Assembly: GCA_030063045.1 (NCBI GenBank) | Contig: JAQSEB010000042.1 | Span: 1,550,001 to 1,614,000, forward strand | DNA: 64,000 nucleotides | Source of the DNA: Pratylenchus scribneri | Taxonomy: Eukaryota > Nematoda > Chromadorea > Rhabditida > Pratylenchidae | Direction of reading: 5' to 3' | Part shown: positions 29,258 to 43,000 of the stretch, piece after piece | Layout: each line of letters begins with the position of its first letter | Numbering within the stretch: position 1 is the stretch's first letter | Position numbers and translations under genes: made by a program | The notes under the pieces: model-generated | Seen by the model: only the letters and a program-made list of their open reading frames with translations | Told to the model about the DNA's origin: nothing | Database searches by the model: none

Positions 29258-32200
29258 ATGATGGAATCCGTCGAACCGGAAATGCATTCAAATTTGGACG
29301 ATGACCTGAATAAGAAACCAGTTGAACAAAAAACGCAGAACAGCTCAAAAGTTTGCCATTTTTGTAATATTAAAAATTCATTAAAAATTAGCTTGAAAGT
29401 TTATCACGGGAAGACCTCATCAAATTGGTCAAAAAACAATTGCTTAACCAAAAAGAAATCAAAAAACAATTGGAAACGGCGAAAAAAGAGGTAAAAAATA
29501 AACCAGAAAGAATATGAAAAATAATTTTAAAGGCTGAAGAAAGCACAAAACGGACGGCCGAATTGGAAAAGCAACAACAATTTGGAGGAGGAGGAGCGGT
29601 TGGGAGCGGGGAAACATCTATGTTGACAGCGGAATTAAATGATTACAAAAATGCAATTGGAATTGTTCGAAAGGAATTGCAGGAATGCAAAGAGCGATTG
29701 GCCGAAAAGGAATCACTTGTTGAGGTTTTAGCGATAAATTAAAGATATATTTTGATAAGTAAATCAATGATTTAACCAAAATATCTATCCATTTTTTAAA
29801 TAATTAACCAAATTAGACATTAAATTTATTATTTTTTCAAGGAATTATCCCAGCGAATTGCCGAACTTCAACAGCAAAAGGAAGAAACGAATGAAGAATT
29901 GCGCAAAAAGTTGGCTGAAGCAGCGGAATTGAGAGAAGCGGTGGAGGAAAAATCGAAAGTGATCGGTGAAAATTCCAAACAAATCAACGGATTGCTGGTC
30001 CAATTGAATGAATCGAGGCAAGCAATGCAAGAGGAAATGGACGGAATGCGACAAACACTAAAACAACAAAGCCAACAATTGGCAGCGGAAGAAAGGGCCG
30101 ATTTGGCAAAAAATGCGGAGCTGAGAAGAATGAAATGCGAAAATGAAACATTGGCCCAAAGATTGAAGGGAATTGAGGAGGAATTCGCCAATTATCGAGT
30201 GAATTTATTATTTCAAATAGAAAATAATCCAATTTTTTTTGTTAGGAACGTGCCGAATATGCACTCAAAGCAAAAATGGTGGCTAATAATGAGGAAAAGG
30301 GAAATGCCACCACCAAAAACACAGAAATTAGTTCGAATAATGAAAATAATTGTGCAATGGAAAAATCAACGGCAAATGAGGAAGTGAACCAATTGGTGGA
30401 CATTTTGCGGCAACGAAATGCGGACATTTCGCAATTAAGGTGGAATAGACATTTTTGGCAAAAATATCTAATGCATTAAAAATCAATTTAATTTACCGTA
30501 TTTTTCCTAATAGTGACCCAGAGATCTTCCAACAGAGACAAAATTCTGATTTTTCACCTTTTTTCTCCTTAAAAATCCTCAAAAGGGAGGGGGTTATTAT
30601 TGGAGAGGCGACCAATATTAGAAAGAAATACTCTAATTAATTTCTGCATAAATTTCAGTGCCAAATGTTCATTCCTTGAGGAAGAAGTTCGCAGTAGTCA
30701 ATCGCACACGAAAACATTGGTCGATGAATTGAACGCATTGCACGATTCGATTGGCCAAATTCGACGGCAATCCCAAATTGAGAGGCAACGGATTGGACAA
30801 GAATGGGCCGAAAGAATGAAAGAAGAGATGGCATTGAAGGCAGAAATGGAAAAGGAAATGAAGGAGAAAGAGGCGGCCGGAGAGAAGGAAATGGCCGGGA
30901 TGAGGATGGAAATGGCCAAAATGGCAAAGGAATTGGAGGAAATGCGCAAAAAGGTAGGCAAATTGGAAGGGGAAATGGGGGATTTTTGAAGGGTCATCGG
31001 TAGGTGAGGAGGATCTAATTTTAATAGAAAGCGGCAGACCCAAAAATGGCTTTTTCCCTAAATTCCGTATTCCTTTAATCAAATTAAACCCTTTTCTTTT
31101 TTCCATACCGTACACCAACAGAATTTTTACCGTTATTACTTGATGATTTTTGAACTTTTTTTTATTCGGTTCAGAGCGAAGACCGGTTAGTCGAATGGCG
31201 AAGAGGGTAGGATAAACCAGCAGGTAAGATGATATTGGGATCATGAGTTCGAATCCTGGCAAAGGCAAATAATTTTTTTTTCACTTCAATTAGATTTTAG
31301 GAAAATTTTTCTTGTCAATTAGTTGTTCGGGTACTTATGTGTTATCTACCAGCAGATTTTCAAAAAAAATTTTTTTGTAAATAATATACCATTCGACGCG
31401 TCTTGACGTGCTGATTGCAAAAATGTCTACAATTTTGAGCGCGCGAGCATTTTTGGCCAAGTTATGGCCATTTGAAAATTGCAAAAGTTAATGGTCCCCC
31501 CTATGGGTCGAAAACTCGAAAATTTTTTTATGAAATTTTTTTGGTCAAATTATAGCTCATTCGACGCGTCTCGACGAGAGAAGCTCGAATCTGCCATCGT
31601 TTTCGCATAAAACTCAAAAATAAAAAAGTTACAGTCGGGCAAATCCTTCGACGCATAGAGGGAACCAAAGCACTTTTTCGATTTTCATGAGGTCATAACT
31701 TTTTTATTTTTGAGCTTTATGCGAAGCTAATAATATTTTCGTAACCAGCTCGCCGAGACGCGTCGATTGGTATATTATTTACAAAAAAATATTTTTTGAA
31801 AATCTGCTGGTAGATAACACATAAGTACCGTTGTTCGATATTAGTTTTTATTTTATATGAAAATTTTTTATGGAAAACTGGCAAATGTTTTTAGCGGTTT
31901 TTTACATTTTTTTTAGAAAAAAGGACGGTAAAGGAATGCGGAAAAAATTTTGGGGAAAAAATGAAATCATGTACGGAAATTTGGAAAATCCGCTCTCTAA
32001 ATTTTAACCATAAAATTAAATTTTATTTATATTTCCTTTCAATTTAAAGGTAGATCAATTGTCGGCCGAAGAAAAATTGTTGCTGTCGAATTCACCCAAA
32101 CGGCAAAAGACCCCCCAATTTGGAGGAGGAGGCACCCAAAAAAGCATAAATCGACCCCAAAAATTGAAATTATTGCCAACGAATTGTTCAAATCAAATTA

Positions 32201-33035
32201 TTAATGACCAATTGGAAATGGAAATGATTAATGATGGGGAAAATGGAATTGGAATGCACAGCGAAAGTTGCGGATCCGATTCGCTGGAAGACCTTCAATC
32301 CATCCTTCAGGAGGCTGAATTGGCACCCACAAAGTAGGACAAAAATATGAATATTCTTCCAATTTTATATTATTTTTAGTGACATTCCCTCATTCAATGT
32401 TGCCTCATTGGCAGAAGGCGATGATGGACTCGAATCGGTGGCCATCAATCCACCCCACCAATTCGAATATTCGCTGGCCGAAACACAACAATTACAGAAA
32501 CAATTGGCCGATTGCCGGGAATTATTGAGTGAATCCGAAGGTAGAGAACAATTTTAATTAATTTAAGTTTATTTTAAATAACTATTTTAATTTACTTTAA
32601 TTATTTTTAATTTAATTAATTATTTATTTATTTAAGAAACGAATATTCGATTGACGGAACAAATCAATGTGTTGAAGGAGGAAATTAGGCGATTGGAACG
32701 AAATCAAAAAAGGGCCGAACATTTGGTTGGCAATGAACTTGGATCGGAATATTTCAAAAATATTGGTTGGAATATTCTCACCCATAATTTTGAAAATATC
32801 CCAACTTTTAGTGCTAAAATTTCTGTCACCGCCCAAAGTCAATGATGAACGAATTCAATTGCTTCCGGTGCTCCAAACAATTTTACATTTGGACAGCAAC
32901 GAATTGGAATTGATACGTCGATATTGCAACAGCCAATCAGCAACGGCGAGCGAAGGGAATACTGTAGGGGAGGAGGAGAATGGGCCCAGCAGCGGCACTT
33001 TATCCGATTGGGCATCCATTTTTGGCTGGAAGTAA
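29258..33035 (+). CDS. GRIP-domain golgin (GCC2/GCC185-like coiled coil)
   Basis: Trans-Golgi tethering protein. The start at 29258 gives MMESVEPEMHSNLDDDLNKK; after the first intron comes LESLSREDLIKLVKKQLLNQ, a motif shared by GCC-type golgins. A long coiled coil follows (ELSQRIAELQQQKEETNEEL, LREAVEEKSKVIGENSKQI, EEMALKAEMEKEMKEKEAAG). The C-terminal GRIP domain reads SEYFKNIVLKFLSPPK, ERIQLLPVLQTILHLDSNEL and ELIRRYCN, including the conserved Tyr that binds ARL1. It ends SDWASIFGWK at 33035. About ten exons. The largest intron (about 30954-32049) carries a foldback transposon and a tRNA-like relic. The last part of this gene is duplicated in inverted orientation at 44205-44390. GCC1 (GCC88) is the alternative assignment. 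Confidence 0.82.
31180..31265 (+). pseudogene. tRNA-like relic in a golgin intron
   Basis: Plus-strand text with an A-box-like GGTTAGTCGAATGGCGAAGA and a B-box GAGTTCGAATCCTGGC, followed by a T-rich run. The stems do not fold fully. It lies 65 bp left of the foldback element. Confidence 0.5.
31330..31829. mobile_element. 500-bp foldback element with 8-bp TSD in an intron
   Basis: Terminal inverted repeats GGTACTTATGTGTTATCTAC (left) are perfectly mirrored at the right end. Inversion continues through AGCAGATTTTCAAAAAAA and the TAAATAATATACCATTCGAC block. The flanks are a perfect 8-bp direct repeat GTTGTTCG at 31322-31329 and 31830-31837. It is non-coding. The inner arm block ATTCGACGCGTCTTGACGTG, then CTGATT, is strongly similar to the arm of the element at 1711-2399 (around 1952-1990), though the outer ends differ. 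Confidence 0.87.
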
Positions 33036-33577
33036 TTGAAGAGATGCAATACTGTATATTTAATTTATTCCCCTTTATTTCAACAATTCCTTATTTAATC
33101 TGTGATATTTCTTCGACACACATAATTCATATATAAATATTTTATAATTCCCTCAAACATAATATAATTTTCACTAATTTGATTTACAAGACCGAATAAA
33201 ATCTGAATGGCTAATCTTTGTGATTTAATTTTTCCCCAAACAATCTCTTGTGATTATTTGCGCATTTTGAATACATATATTGATTAAATCGTTGCTATAG
33301 GCCAATATTTACTATGGGCAATTCGTGCTATTTTGCTGAATTCTTGCTCTTGCCGATGAAGTGGATGACGGGCAGATTTATCCATTCAAATTTTCGCCCC
33401 AAATATGCCCATCTATTTTCCTTTTACTCCTATTCAATGCGCAGTCATTCATCCATTTCCTATTTTCCTCAACAAATAATAATCACGTCTTAAATTCTAA
33501 TATTATTTTTAAAAATAGTGTTATATATTAATAATAATAATTTTAAATTAATTAATATGCCTTTTTCCCAGTTGAGA

Positions 33578-35390
33578 ATGCAAATATCTATTATTCTTCA
33601 ATTGATGAATGCCATCTTTATTTTTATATTTTTATTTCCATCTGGCACAAATTCAGTTAGCATTTTGCCCGAATTTCGTTAGTTTTTAAAATAATAAAAA
33701 TAAATAAGGAATTAGAATTGAACTTTGCTAACGAAACTTTTCCTTTTTTAACTATAAAACATTTTTATTTCAGTCAGACTTTACCTTGATCAAAGGCGGT
33801 TTGCCTATAATCCATTGGAGGATGGATTGGCTAATAAAATTTTGAATGTTCATTATGGAAGATATTTATTCTCAAAAGATTTTCAAGCGAATGAAAAGTT
33901 GAGAATTTCAACCACGTCGAATATTTATTTATTGGCCATAATTATAGATAAAATATTAAAAGATATAAAAGACCGAAATAGAAATAAGTAACAAATTATT
34001 TTTTTTCTTCTGAATTTGATTTAAATTTTCAGAATTATCAAAAAATTTCCGAACATTTATCAAGACATACTACCATCATATAATAAGGACTATGAAATGG
34101 GTTTATGCAAAATGTTGAAATATCGTCAAAAATTGGACGAAATTTTGAAGGAAGGAAAATCAAAATCACCAAAAAAAGGAGAGGAAATAGAAAGAAGGGA
34201 AATTGATTGTTCCGGAGGGCCAATTGGAGTAAAAGTGGAATTGCAAGAATCAGAAGATTGGATTAGGGAGGCCGACTTTATAATGTTTTTATACTATTTT
34301 TATACACCAAAAAATTGGCAATTCCACATAATGTTGAAGTTGGAAATAAAATCAAAATTAATTAAATTAATTTTCAAAAATTTTAGAAATTTTTTGAAAC
34401 AAGCAAATAAATTGGAAATTGCTGAATTGAGGAAAAGATTCGTAAAATTATTTGGATTGGCTAGGATGGTCCAATTGGCACTGCATTATCCGTATCCACA
34501 AATATTCGGCAAAATTAGTTTAGAAAAATGAATGACAATTATAATTATTTATTTTTATTATTATTAAGTGAATCCGAATGGAGATGGGCAAAAGGAATTT
34601 GAGGCAAAAATGGTGGTAAAATTAATACAGGAATATTTGGAAATTAAAAGGCCAAATAATTTGATCAAAAAATGGACAATTCGATACACATTGAATTATT
34701 TATTCTATAAAAATTGGTGGCAAAAATATGAAGAAGAGAATTTTAAAGGCAAACAAAAAATTTTAAATTTTTGTTTATAAAAAATATTGTTCAGGCGAAA
34801 AAATGAATCCTGCGAAATTATGGGAAAAAGTATTTGAAGAATATTGGGCGGGGGAAAATGTTCTGAGAATGGAAATGAAAATGAATGGATTAGCAAAAAT
34901 GGAGGAAAAAGGAAAGGACGAGGAAAAAATTAAAAAGGCGAAAGCATTGTTTCAAGATATGAAGGTACTATTAAATAAATTAATTTTTCCATACAAAATA
35001 AGGGGAAAAGGGAATTGGGGCACAAAAGAAAAAAGTGCATTTTAAAAATAATTTCCTTTTGAGGATACTTTTTTGGACACGGAATCATTTGCAAAGGATC
35101 AATTGTTGGTCAAAGGTTCATATTTGGAGGGAGCCAAGAAAATGACAGAACAAATTTTGAAATTTATTTCGACCGGCATTCGAGAAAATCGATGGTCACA
35201 ATTAAAATTTAATAGGAAAATTAATGATGAGGAAATGGAAGAATTTTGGTTGAAATGTGTGAACGTAAATTTGAATTATGTGGCCGAAAATATGATGGGG
35301 CAAAAAGAAATGTACACGGAGGCGATGATGAATTTGATGAAGGAAAGGGCAGGAAAGGGCGAATTTGAATTTATTTGGCAATGTTGGTAG
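33578..35390 (+). CDS. Secreted protein of unknown family, truncated left-arm paralogue
   Basis: I do not recognise the family. The start chosen at 33578 gives MQISIILQLMNAIFIFIFLF and PSGTNS, a signal peptide; it matches the right-arm copy's start, though an in-frame ATG lies at 33557. Then come YNPLEDGLANKILNVHYGRY, EDWIREADFIMFLYYFYTPK, AELRKRFVKLFGLARMVQLA, NPNGDGQKEFEAKMVVKLIQ, NYLFYKNWWQKYEEENFKG and TESFAKDQLLVKGSYLEGAK. No membrane segment follows the signal. Six or seven exons. It stops at 35390 (FIWQCW), whereas the inverted copy at 40042-43683 reads on for several hundred residues, so this copy is shortened. Lys/Glu/Trp-rich and probably lineage-specific; a role as a secreted effector is only a guess. 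Confidence 0.6.
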
Positions 35391-35524
35391 GAGGGAATAA
35401 ATAATTGGGGGATGAAAAGAATTGGAAATTGTTTTTATAATTAAAATAAGCAGAATTTTTTATTGGGCACACAATAAATGTTTGGGGCAATAGGGAATAG
35501 GCGGAATTAAATGTTTTGGGTTAA

Positions 35525-36220
35525 ATAGGTGGAATTAAAATGTTTGGGGCAAATAAAACAGGCGGAATTATGTTTGGGGCAAATAAAACAGGCGGAATTA
35601 TGTTTGGAGCAAATAAAACAGGCGGAATTATGTTTGGGGCAAATAAAACAGGCGGAATTATGTTTGGGGCAAATAAAACAGGCGGAATTATGTTTGGGGC
35701 AAATAAAACAGGCGGAATTATGTTTGGGGCAAATAAAACAGGCGGAATTATGTTTGGGGCAAATAAAACAGGTGGAATTATGTTTGGAGCAAATAAAACA
35801 AGCGGAATTATGTTTGGGGCAAATAAAACAGGCGGAATTATGTTTGGAGCAAATAAAACAGGCGGAATTATGTTTGGGGCAAATAAAACAGGCGGAATTA
35901 TGTTTGGGGCAAATAAAACAGGCGGAATTATGTTTGGGGCAAATAAAACAGGCGGAATTATGTTTGGGGCAAATAAAACAGGCGGAATTATGTTTAGGGC
36001 AAATAAACGGGCGGAATTATGTTTGGGGCAAATAAAACAGGCGGAATTATGTTTGGGGCAAATAAAACAGGCGGAATTATGTTTAGGGCAAATAAAACAG
36101 GCGGAATTAAAATGTTTAGGGCAAATAGGCGGAATTAAAATGTTTAGGACAAATAGGCGAAATTAAATGTTTATGGCAAATGGCGGAATTAAAATGTTTA
36201 GGGCAAATAAGCGGAATTAT
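35525..36220. repeat. 30-bp minisatellite array (left arm)
   Basis: More than fifteen near-identical 30-bp units, core AAATAAAACAGGCGGAATTA plus TGTTTGGGGC, ending in longer degenerate units. Because 30 is a multiple of three and the unit has no stop in two frames, long ORFs run through it (MFGANKTGGI repeats; GQIKQAELCL repeats). Nothing else supports translation. The array begins about 130 bp after the truncated gene's stop. Confidence 0.93.
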
Positions 36221-36614
36221 TTTTATGACCTTAAAAAGGTGTGAATTTTGGCTATATTTTATTATTAATTTGTTGTTAAATGGAAAAGGGAAAAACAATT
36301 CATTCCCAATGTGTTATAAATAATTTAATTTTTTAGCACCAACAATTTACCAGGATAAAAATTTCAAAGTTTTATTCAATTACGAGAAGAATGAATTTTT
36401 GTCAAAATTTAGTATGAAAATTAACAATATAAATTTGGAGGAACATTTTCTGGAAAGAAATAAAACTTGACGAACATTTTTCCGGAGGAAAGAAATAAAA
36501 GTTGGCGATAAACATATTAATTCCCTTTGTTCCAAACAAATTAATTCCGCCTGTTTTCCAACAAAATTCCGCTTTTTTGGCCCAAAATCAATTTTACTTT
36601 TAACAACAAATTTA
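36221..36614. other. 3' flank of poly(A) polymerase gene with repeat fragments
   Basis: Contains two degenerate copies of the CCGGAAAG minisatellite unit (about 36436-36500) and bits of the 30-bp unit (about 36536-36575) side by side, so both families meet here. No gene. Confidence 0.6.
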
Positions 36615-39032
36615 TCAGAATAAATAATAATAGAATTGTTGAGGATAATAATAAGAATATGTGGAATAAAATTCGGACATCCATTGTTGAACAACGTATT
36701 GCGGAAAATATGGTTCGGCATTTGGATTTAAAGGTCGATTTTTTCGTTGTTCTTCAATTTTTTGTTTTCCTTTTAATTCCTTAATTTTTTCCTCATCCAT
36801 TTCATAAACTTTTTTCTCCAAAATGAATGACGAAATACTAAAAAAATAATGTTTTTACAATTTTTTAAAAATATTTTACTAACTTTTTCTTCAATTCCGC
36901 ACTCATTGAATGGAATATTTCAATTTTATGTGTTGGTCTGTAATAATTATAATCATTAATGAAAATTCCTCTCAAATCTTCCCAAAATTTGAGTTTATGA
37001 TCTTCCTTAAAATTTGATTTTGTATCTTTCAAAAATTTTAATCCAACAAGCCAACCGACACATTCATTCCTAAATTATGGAATAACAAATTATTTAATTC
37101 ATCCAATGCAATGACCCACTTTTCTATTTTGGCACATTCCCCTTTTCGCTCAAAATCGCTGATAATTTGATATTCTTCCAGCACATTTTTCAACTCAACC
37201 TTAACAATTTCCTCATATTTACTTGTTTCCATCCAATCTGACAAAATATGACGAATTTTATTTTTAATCCATCCGCATGTTGAATTCTTTAAATTTTCGG
37301 CTGAGCAAATAATCAATAAGAAATCCTCAAAATGATTTCCATAATCAAATTCTCCAAAAAAATGTTCCTTCCAAAAATTGTTGCTCCCACCATTCTCCTC
37401 ATTTTCAACAATCATTTGATAGGCTTAAAAAATGAATGAATTCATCAAAAAATCCCCCCGGTTTCATCTTACCTTTTACCATTTTTGATTTAATCACTTT
37501 TCGGCCAATTTCATTCACATTGAATGCCGAATTTCCCTCCGGGAACATTGCCGTTATTATTGGCATCATTTCCCCATCCTTTTCAATCCTTGTCGGCTCC
37601 CAATATTCCATTTTGATTTTATACTTTTCCACTATCTCTTTCGGCATTAATTCCTCCAAAAGCAATGGTTTTGGCCATGGCCTAAATTCATTAAATATTA
37701 AATATTCCCCGGGGCATTTTTTACCATGTTGCGTAAATAAAAAAGAATTTTTCAAGTAAAAAAAAATGGCAAATCCCCAGTTGGGTATAAAATGCAAATT
37801 TTTGTGGCCATCAAAGTCAACGATGTTCCACTCAAATAGCCAAATTGATTTGAATAAATGTGCTGTCCTATATGGATGGAATTAATAATAAATTAAATAT
37901 TTTCTTATTTATTTAAATACTTTTTGCCCAATATTTGACTGCCCTCAACAATTGAGTGAATATTTCACGTCGTGATTTTTCGATCCACACAAATTTTTGT
38001 CGATATGTAGATCGATAACCTATGAATAGATTAATTCAAAAATTTGATAAAATTGCCCACTTGCGAGTGAATAAATGTCTCCTTTTTGGTGAATTCCCCC
38101 TCCAACTTCATTTTCATTTAACAAATTTTCTATCACAAAGTCCATAAAGAATATGTTAAATTGAATATTTTCTTCATTTTCTGCATTTTCCAATTGCAAT
38201 TTTTTGAGGCTAAATCCGGTCCAATTAGGAGGAATTTTTTCGAATGGAATTTGGGCCATCATAATGTCCAAATCGACTGTAAAAAGAACATATTTATTAG
38301 ACCATTTTCCTTTCCAATTAATAATATTTCATTTGAATTGTTTAAATAAATTCACCAAAATCAATTCGCAATTTGATCAGAGACGGCACCCGAGGTTTTG
38401 GCTCAATCCATCGAAGCCATGTATCTATTAATCTCTGCATTTTAGTTAATTAAATTGAGGCTAAATGATCAAAAAATACTCACAAATTTATTTAATTGTG
38501 CTTCATTTTTTATTGCCTCTTTCAAATGTTGATAAAACGATTCCAAAATATCCTCAGAGGGGTTTTGGCTCAATTTTGGCACCAAAAAAAGAATATCCAA
38601 ATCGGAATTTGCCATCTCCGTTCCAATCAATGTTGAGCCCCCAATCGCCATTGAATAGTCCACTAATAAATTATTTTAAAATTAACTATTTTAAATTTGG
38701 CACCAACTTTTTCCCCCATTAATGTGTGCCATTTTCATCCTCATCCATTCTTCCATTTGTTGCCGTAACCATTCTTTCGCATTCTCCTTTATTTCCGTCA
38801 TTAAGACGAATCCATAAATTTCCTCCAAATATTCTTCCAACTAAATTATTTTAATAAAATTCAAGTAATATTTAATTTACAATTTCATCGACTTCCAAAT
38901 TAATTTTTGGCCAATTTACGGCCGAACTGATTTCATAAAAATGCGGGTCCATCCATTTTTCTGGTTCCATTCTATATCGGTTAATTTTTTCTGTTTTTAT
39001 CAAGTCTTTAAATTCCTCCTTTATGTTTTTCT
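36615..39032 (-). CDS. Divergent canonical poly(A) polymerase (5' end not found)
   Basis: Adds poly(A) to mRNA 3' ends. The nucleotidyltransferase core is clear: AIGGSTLIGTEMANSDLDIL holds the GS and the first two catalytic Asp, and VDLDIMMAQIPFEKIPPNW the third. RAVKYWAKS matches the RAIKLWAK helix, and RPWPKPLLLEELM, WEPTR, MMPIITAMFPEGNSAFNVNE match the conserved MPIITPAYPxxNSTxNV block. The C-terminal RNA-binding domain is seen in FFGEFDYGNHFEDFLLIICS, WIKNKIRHIL and YRPTHKIEIFHSMSAELKKK. It ends in a Tyr-rich tail at 36615. The first visible exon begins at 39032 (KNIKEEFKDLIKTEKINRY, then WPKINLEVDEI and LEEYLEEIYGFVLMTEI); the start codon must lie further upstream. Sequence is more diverged than usual for PAP, fitting a fast-evolving extra copy. 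Confidence 0.82.
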
Positions 39033-39184
39033 CTGAAAAAAATAATTTTAATCCTACATAGGGTTACGTTTTTAATTTGAAAAAGGCAGCAAATTATATT
39101 GAAAATGTGGTAATAAAGTTGCAAAAATTTACAAAAAGCAGCAAATGCCATAAAATTTGGCGAAACGGCAACTCTGATGGATCT

Positions 39185-39885
39185 ATTTGCCCCACACAAA
39201 TATTTAATTCCGCCAATTTGCCCCAAATATTTAATTGCGCCTATTTGCCCCAAACATAATTCCGCCTATTTTATTTGCCCCAAACATAATTCCGCCTGTT
39301 TTATTTGCCCAAAACATAATTCCGCCTGTTTTATTTGCCCCAAACATAATTCCGCCTGTTTTATTTACCCCAACATAATTCCGCCTGTTTTATTTGCCCC
39401 AAACATAATTCCGCCTGTTTTATTTGCCCCAAACATAATTCCGCCTGTTTTATTTGCCCCAAACATAATTCCGCCTGTTTTATTTACCCCAACATAATTC
39501 CGCCTGTTTTATTTGCCCCAAACATAATTCCGCCTGTTTTATTTGCCCCAAACATAATTCCGCCTGTTTTATTTGCCCCAAACATAATTCCTCCTGTTTT
39601 ATTTGCCCCAAACATAATTCCGCCTGTTTTATTTGCCCCAAACATAATTCCGCCTGTTTTATTTGCCCCAAACATAATTCCGCCTCTTTTATTTGCCCCA
39701 AACATATCCGCCTGTTTTATTTACCCCAACATAATTCCGCCTGTTTTATTTGCCCCAAACATAATTCCGCCTGTTTTATTTGCCCCAAACATAATTCCGC
39801 CTGTTTTATTTGCCCCAAACATAATTCCGCCTATTTTATTTGCCTCAAACATTTTAATTCCACTATTTAACCCAAAACATTTTAA
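39185..39885. repeat. 30-bp minisatellite array (right arm, inverted)
   Basis: The same unit as at 35525-36220 in reverse complement (TAATTCCGCCTGTTTTATTT plus GCCCCAAACA), about twenty copies with occasional 29-bp units. Open frames through it are repeat effects. It separates the poly(A) polymerase gene from the unknown secreted gene, both on the minus strand. Confidence 0.93.
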
Positions 39886-40041
39886 TCCGCCTGTTGCAGA
39901 AAAATTTTTCAAAAAAAAAACTAAAATGATAAAGGTGGCAATGTTGTAGCGATAGCGATCCCCAAACAAATCCCCAAAATGGTAATCCATCCCCATGCAA
40001 TTATGTATAAATATTCCCTCAAGACATATTTCCCCGATCAA

Positions 40042-43000
40042 TTATTCCCGAATGGCCCCTTTCTTTAATTTACCCAATTTCAGCTGATACACCATTTCCA
40101 TTTTCACTTTTATTTGGTCCACAAATTTCTTGCCTAATTGTTCCCATCCATTTTCTCCTCCAATCATCATTTTGGGCATTATTCTCCCCAATCTCCTAAA
40201 AAATTGTTCCCCCATTTTTTCTCCATATTTTCGACTATTCTTTTGAAATTCTCCATCGCCCATTTTTATTCCAAATTCATTTATTTTTGCCTCTTTTCCA
40301 ATCATCAATGCCAATTCATTAAAATGCAATTTTCCCAAAATTTCCTCCATTTCTTCCTCTTTTCCATTTCCTCTTTTTGAATATTTTTCCCATTTTTTGA
40401 ATATTTCTTCCACTAATTTTCCTTCAATTTTTTCTCCATTTTTCAAATTTTTTTCTTTGAATTTCTTCCATTCTGTCAAATTTTCGCGCCATCTTTTATT
40501 CCTCATTTTCCCTCCATTCTTCAAAGGAATTCCTTGTTCAGTAATCATTGAAAATGCCTTGAAATTTTGTTCAATTATTTTCACCAAAATGCAAATATTC
40601 AGAAATTCAATTAATTTTGTCAAATTTTCTTCATTTTCTTCGGCAATAAAAATTGAATAAAATTGATCAATTTGTTTGCCAAAAATTAATTCTTCATTTT
40701 TTGCAATTGAAAATAAATCTTTAAAATATAATTTAATTAAAAAATATTTCCCAAATTAATATTACATTTTAAATTGACGAATTTTTCCAAATAATTTTTT
40801 TCCATCATTTCACCCAAACTTTCTTCCGTTTCCTCAATTTTTTCTTCCAATTTTTCTTCTTTCTTTTTTCCTCCCTCATTTTTCTTCATTACTTCATATT
40901 TTTTCTCCAATTCCTCAATTTCTTGGCGATTATTTATAATTTTTATATTTCTACTCCTTTCCTCCTCTTTCGCTTTTTTTTCATCCTCTTCCCTTTTCAT
41001 TCTTTCCTCCTTTTCATTTTTATTCTTCTTCTCCATTTTTTCCTTTTTCTTCTCAATTTCTTTCATTTTTGGCTTTTCCTCCGGTTGTTCCTTTTCATTT
41101 ATTTTTAATTTTTGCTCAATTTTCTTTGCCATACTCGATATTGGCTTCTTTTTTTCTTTGATTTCAATGACGGTGGATTCTCCTTTTAAAATTTCAACTG
41201 AAATTAAAATTTTTATTATTTATTATAGAATATTTTTTTCGTTTAATTTTACCATTTTTTTTCGTTGATTTTTCCATTTTCTCCTTTGCTTCATCAAATA
41301 TTAATATTTTTTTGCCCTTTTTATCCTCAATTTCATTGGTTTTGGCCTCTTTGTTTTCCTCAATTATTTCATCTTTTACCTCCTTTTCGATCTTCTATTT
41401 TTGGAAATTATTAAAAAAATAAAATTAATTTACTTTCGAAGGGGAAATTTGTTTGTCTTTTTTCAAATTGAACTTTTTGTTTACAAATTCTGCCCAAAAT
41501 GCGTCCCTACCACAATTGAATAAATCTTTGAAAATTTCAGCCTGCTCTAAAAAAGAAAATTGAATTATTTTTGAATAGCATAAATAATAATTTAGGATGA
41601 ATCAAACAATACTCTACTTAATCATCATTATTATTTTGCCCGCTTCCCTGTGCATTTTATTCGATCAGAGTTTTAAGATAATGTGTTTTTTTTCTGCACG
41701 CAACATTGTTGCGAAAAATAGCCAAATCAAAAAAAAGTATCAACGGCCAATATTCTGGCAGAATATTTTTATTTTGATCTTGATAGTGCCAGAGGTGCTA
41801 GGCTATTCTACAAAAATTCATTGTAAACGGAACCGTAAAAATTCCTTTGCATATTTCGACTCCACAATTTTTTTTTTGCTAATTCATTTCACCCTCTATC
41901 CCCCCCCCCCCACCCCACCATTCTTCTAACCTATATAATAATCATCAACATCCTCAAATAATTTCAAGATAAATTCCAAATCGATCTCCTTTAATCTGTT
42001 CATTTCCAACATCAAATTCATCATTGCCTCCGCGCACATTTCCTTTTGCCCTATCAAATTTTTGGCCACATATTTCAAATCTAAATTCTCGTTCACACAT
42101 TTCACCCAAAATTGTTCCATTTCCTTTTCATTCATCTCCAAATTCAATTTTATTTTCGAACATCGTCCTTTCCGTTTGCCGGTCGAAATAAATTGCCAAA
42201 ATTGTTCCGTCATTTCCTTTGCTCCTTCCAAATATGAACCTTTTTCCAACAATTGATCCTTCGCAAATGATTCCGCGTCCAAAAAATTATCCTCAAAAGG
42301 AAATTAATTTAAAATGTATTTTTTTAGCCTATTTCCTCTATAATTGAATTAAGAATATTTACCTTTATATCTTGGAATAATGCCTCCTCCTTTTTAATTC
42401 CTCCCACTTTCCATCCTCTTTCCTCCATTTTTGTCAATCCATTCATTTTCATTTCCCATCTTAAAACATTTTCGCCGAACCAATATTCATTCAATGCTTT
42501 TTCCCATAATTTCGCTGGATTCGGCTTTTTGTCTGAACATTAATTTTTAATAGTGATAAATAAACTTATTTGCCTTTAAAATTCTCCTCTTCATATTTTT
42601 TCCACCAATTCTTGTAGAATAAATAATTCAATGTGTATCGAATTGTCCATTTTTGGAGCACATTATTTGGCCTTTTAATTTCCAAATATTCCTGAATTAA
42701 TTTTACCACCATTTTCGTCTCAAATTCCTTTTGCCCATCTCCTTTCGGATTCACTTAATAATAATAAAAATAAATAATTATAATTGTCATTCATTTTTCT
42801 AAACTAATTTTGCCGAATATTTTTGGAGTAAGCAAAGCCAATTGAACCATCCTCGCCAATCCGAATAATTTTACGAATCTTTTCCTCAATTCAGCAATTT
42901 CCAATTGATTTGCTTGATCCATAAAATTTCTTTAAATTATTTTTATTTAATTTTTAATTTAATTTTCACCTCAACATTATTTGGAAATCCCAATTTTCTT

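Noticed and set aside
35529..36166. Long ORFs of MFGANKTGGI and GQIKQAELCL repeats
   Set aside because: They run through a 30-bp tandem array whose unit length is a multiple of three and lacks stops; no signal peptide, splice sites or non-repeat domain support a gene.
41597..41929. Plus-strand ORF with a hydrophobic start
   Set aside because: Lies antisense within an intron of the minus-strand secreted gene, ends in a C-rich tract translation, and has no paralogue in the left arm.
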